Part shown: positions 62,597 to 64,000 of the stretch, piece after piece
Layout of the letters: every line of letters starts with the position of its first letter
How positions within the stretch are numbered: position 1 is the stretch's first letter
Assembly: GCF_003182155.1 (NCBI RefSeq)
Contig: NZ_QGTG01000001.1
Location: 1,608,991-1,672,990 of the forward strand
Direction: 5' to 3'
Source of the DNA: Chitinophaga sp. S165
Lineage (GTDB): Bacteria > Bacteroidota > Bacteroidia > Chitinophagales > Chitinophagaceae
Length of the DNA stretch: 64,000 bases
The notes under the pieces: model-generated
What the model was told of the DNA's origin: nothing
Database searches by the model: none
Seen by the model: the letters and a program-made list of their open reading frames with translations, nothing else
Translations under genes and position numbers: made by a program

Positions 62597-63553
62597 TTAT
62601 CTGATAAAACCATTGCCACTTTCATTGTAAGTACTCCATTGCGCCTCGCCGGGTGCAGCGGTGGCGTTGATCTCTGTACTTCTTAATTCGCTCATACTCT
62701 GATCAAGCTCCTTTACTCCCTCCAGCGTCCTGTCCGTGCCTTCGGGCTCAATGCCCGAGAGGCCCTGTGTTTCATGCACATACTGCAGTGGATCTTCAAT
62801 GTACTGCCACTCTTCCCCAAGCTGTGTACTCGTTCCCTTGTTCCACGGTCCCCGCACTTTATTCGTATCTGACATGTTGAAATACTTATTGCTGTACCTC
62901 GGATCGCCCTGCAATACGGCCGGCGGGAAGTTAGGTTTAATGGTATCCAATGCCGCTTCAAACATCTGGAAGTGTGCTATCTCCCTCGTCATAAGGAAAG
63001 TCAGTGTTTCCTTCACATAAGGATCGTCTGTAAACTTCATCAGGTATTCGTAAGTGATCTTGGCGCGGGATTCAGCCGCCATATCAGAACGCAGGTCAAC
63101 CGTCAGATCATTATTCGCGTTTACGTATGCGCCTGTCCATGGCACTCCCTGACTATTGGTCAGCATAGGGCCTCCTCCGCTATGTACAAGAAATTCAGGA
63201 TGCATCATCGCGTGATGAATATATTCTTCTTTCCTTGTCGTACCCTGCATCGTTTCCATGATCTCCGAATTGTCGGCCGCATTCTTCAGTTCACCATTAA
63301 TGCCCTGTAGCAATAATTGTATTGTAGCGCCCACTATTTCAAGATGACTGAACTCTTCCGTCGCAATATCCATCAGCAGATCATACTTGTCAGGATATGG
63401 TTTCCTGGCGCCGAAGGCCTGAACGAAATATTGCATTGCCGCTTTCAGTTCACCATTGGCACCACCAAACTGTTCCAGTAAAAGAGCAGCAAAGCGAGGG
63501 TCAGGTGCAGATACACGTACGTTAAATTGTAGATCTTTTACGTGATGAAACAT
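62597..63553 (-). CDS. Manganese catalase family protein
   Basis: 318 residues from ATG 63553, where the family sequence FHHVKDLQFNVRVSAPDPRF begins. The di-manganese ligands appear as GELKAAM (Glu35), ATEEFSHLE (Glu-x2-His70) and REIAHFQMF near residue 190. It should break down hydrogen peroxide without haem. It is a single gene; the PKS operon lies 252 nt downstream on the same strand. Confidence 0.9.
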   Translation of the reverse strand: MFHHVKDLQFNVRVSAPDPRFAALLLEQFGGANGELKAAMQYFVQAFGARKPYPDKYDLLMDIATEEFSHLEIVGATIQLLLQGINGELKNAADNSEIMETMQGTTRKEEYIHHAMMHPEFLVHSGGGPMLTNSQGVPWTGAYVNANNDLTVDLRSDMAAESRAKITYEYLMKFTDDPYVKETLTFLMTREIAHFQMFEAALDTIKPNFPPAVLQGDPRYSNKYFNMSDTNKVRGPWNKGTSTQLGEEWQYIEDPLQYVHETQGLSGIEPEGTDRTLEGVKELDQSMSELRSTEINATAAPGEAQWSTYNESGNGFIR

Positions 63554-63804
63554 AGTTAATCCTTTAAATGGTAAACAATTGTACAGAATGATCATCTGCC
63601 TATGTACGACTATAAACATGCCATACAGCACTTACAGTAAGTGCTTCTCATTAACTGTTTCTCATTTTACATACGTGTGTAGATAAGCTTTCCCTTTTGT
63701 CTGTACAATAAATCTATTCTCAGTGCACAGATACAGTGGCGTAATCTTTGGACACGTTCCCTGTACCATCGTTCATAATTTATCACTTCACAAAATTGAT
63801 TCAC

Positions 63805-64000
63805 ATGCAAAAGCAAAACTCCAAACAGCAGCCGTCTGATGAACAAGATCCACTGAATGCAAGGCTGGCTGAAGACCAGGAAAATAATGATGAAATAAAT
63901 GATGTAGATAATGACGCCGATCTTGAGGGAGATGAAGAAGAAGAATTAGACGATACTCCTGAACTCGACGAAGAAGATCTTGAAGAAAACAACCTGTCAG
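63805..64000 (+). CDS. Very acidic low-complexity protein, C-terminus beyond the window
   Basis: 65 codons are visible from ATG 63805 with no stop before the edge. After a polar start (MQKQNSKQQPSDEQ) it becomes almost entirely Asp, Glu and Asn with a few Leu. It is likely disordered. Short acidic proteins of this sort occur beside catalases and other stress genes in Chitinophagaceae. Function unknown. Confidence 0.6.
   Translation, partial: MQKQNSKQQPSDEQDPLNARLAEDQENNDEINDVDNDADLEGDEEEELDDTPELDEEDLEENNLS

Overview
The window looks like chromosomal DNA from a Bacteroidota bacterium, most likely a Chitinophaga-type member of the Chitinophagaceae. This is inferred from gene content (TANFOR, SPW, DUF6660, DUF6766 and DUF4142 families, a CzcA-TolC fusion, GH20 and GH127 enzymes, RHS-like giant proteins) and from promoter-like TTTG / TAnnTTTG elements. 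No rRNA, tRNA, CRISPR array, insertion sequence or phage module was recognised.

Layout. (1) About 1-17.7 kb, all on the minus strand: a tightly packed operon of eight secreted or envelope proteins. It runs from two tandem VGIGT/HLPG-type fibre-like proteins through an outer-membrane beta-barrel, a TANFOR-like protein and a lipoprotein, to a 2485-residue SpvB/YD-type giant, a small anchored protein, and an RHS-family giant cut by the left edge. (2) 17.7-18.7 kb: a gene-free kilobase holding a 42-bp perfect inverted repeat built of 11-bp units and a pair of 21-bp-spaced palindromic boxes. (3) 18.7-30.2 kb: glycan enzymes (GH20 hexosaminidase, GH127 arabinofuranosidase), an RluE-type pseudouridine synthase, an MBL hydrolase, a CoA-transferase, a divergent HxlR/FrnE-like pair with a regular operator array, an AlkZ-like winged-helix protein and an S41 peptidase. 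(4) 30.2-37.2 kb: a heavy-metal RND efflux operon whose pump is fused to its outer-membrane factor, plus a YeiH-type transporter. (5) 37.3-40.4 kb: a TetR regulon (TetR, SDR, DHA2 efflux pump) in which each gene is preceded by the same palindrome. (6) 40.4-43 kb: a methyltransferase, an SDR and two small proteins. (7) 43.1-47.7 kb: a seven-gene operon resembling a quinone/electrophile detoxification set (two pirins, nitroreductase, MhqO-like dioxygenase, MhqD-like esterase, GNAT, degenerate receiver). (8) 47.8-55.8 kb: a Crp/Fnr regulator, an MG2/plug surface protein, an MFS transporter, a HAD phosphatase and a group of small stress or envelope proteins. (9) 55.8-62.3 kb: a compact biosynthetic operon joining a type III polyketide synthase, methyltransferase and flavin oxidoreductase to a private acyl-chain kit (ketosynthase, ACP, dehydratase, Y-x6-K enoyl reductase, phosphopantetheinyl transferase). 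(10) 62.6-64 kb: a manganese catalase and the start of a very acidic protein.

The two best candidates for a little-described system are the RHS/fibre/beta-barrel secretion-type operon on the left and the type III PKS plus mini-FAS operon on the right. Functions below come from visible motifs and family knowledge. No database search was possible.
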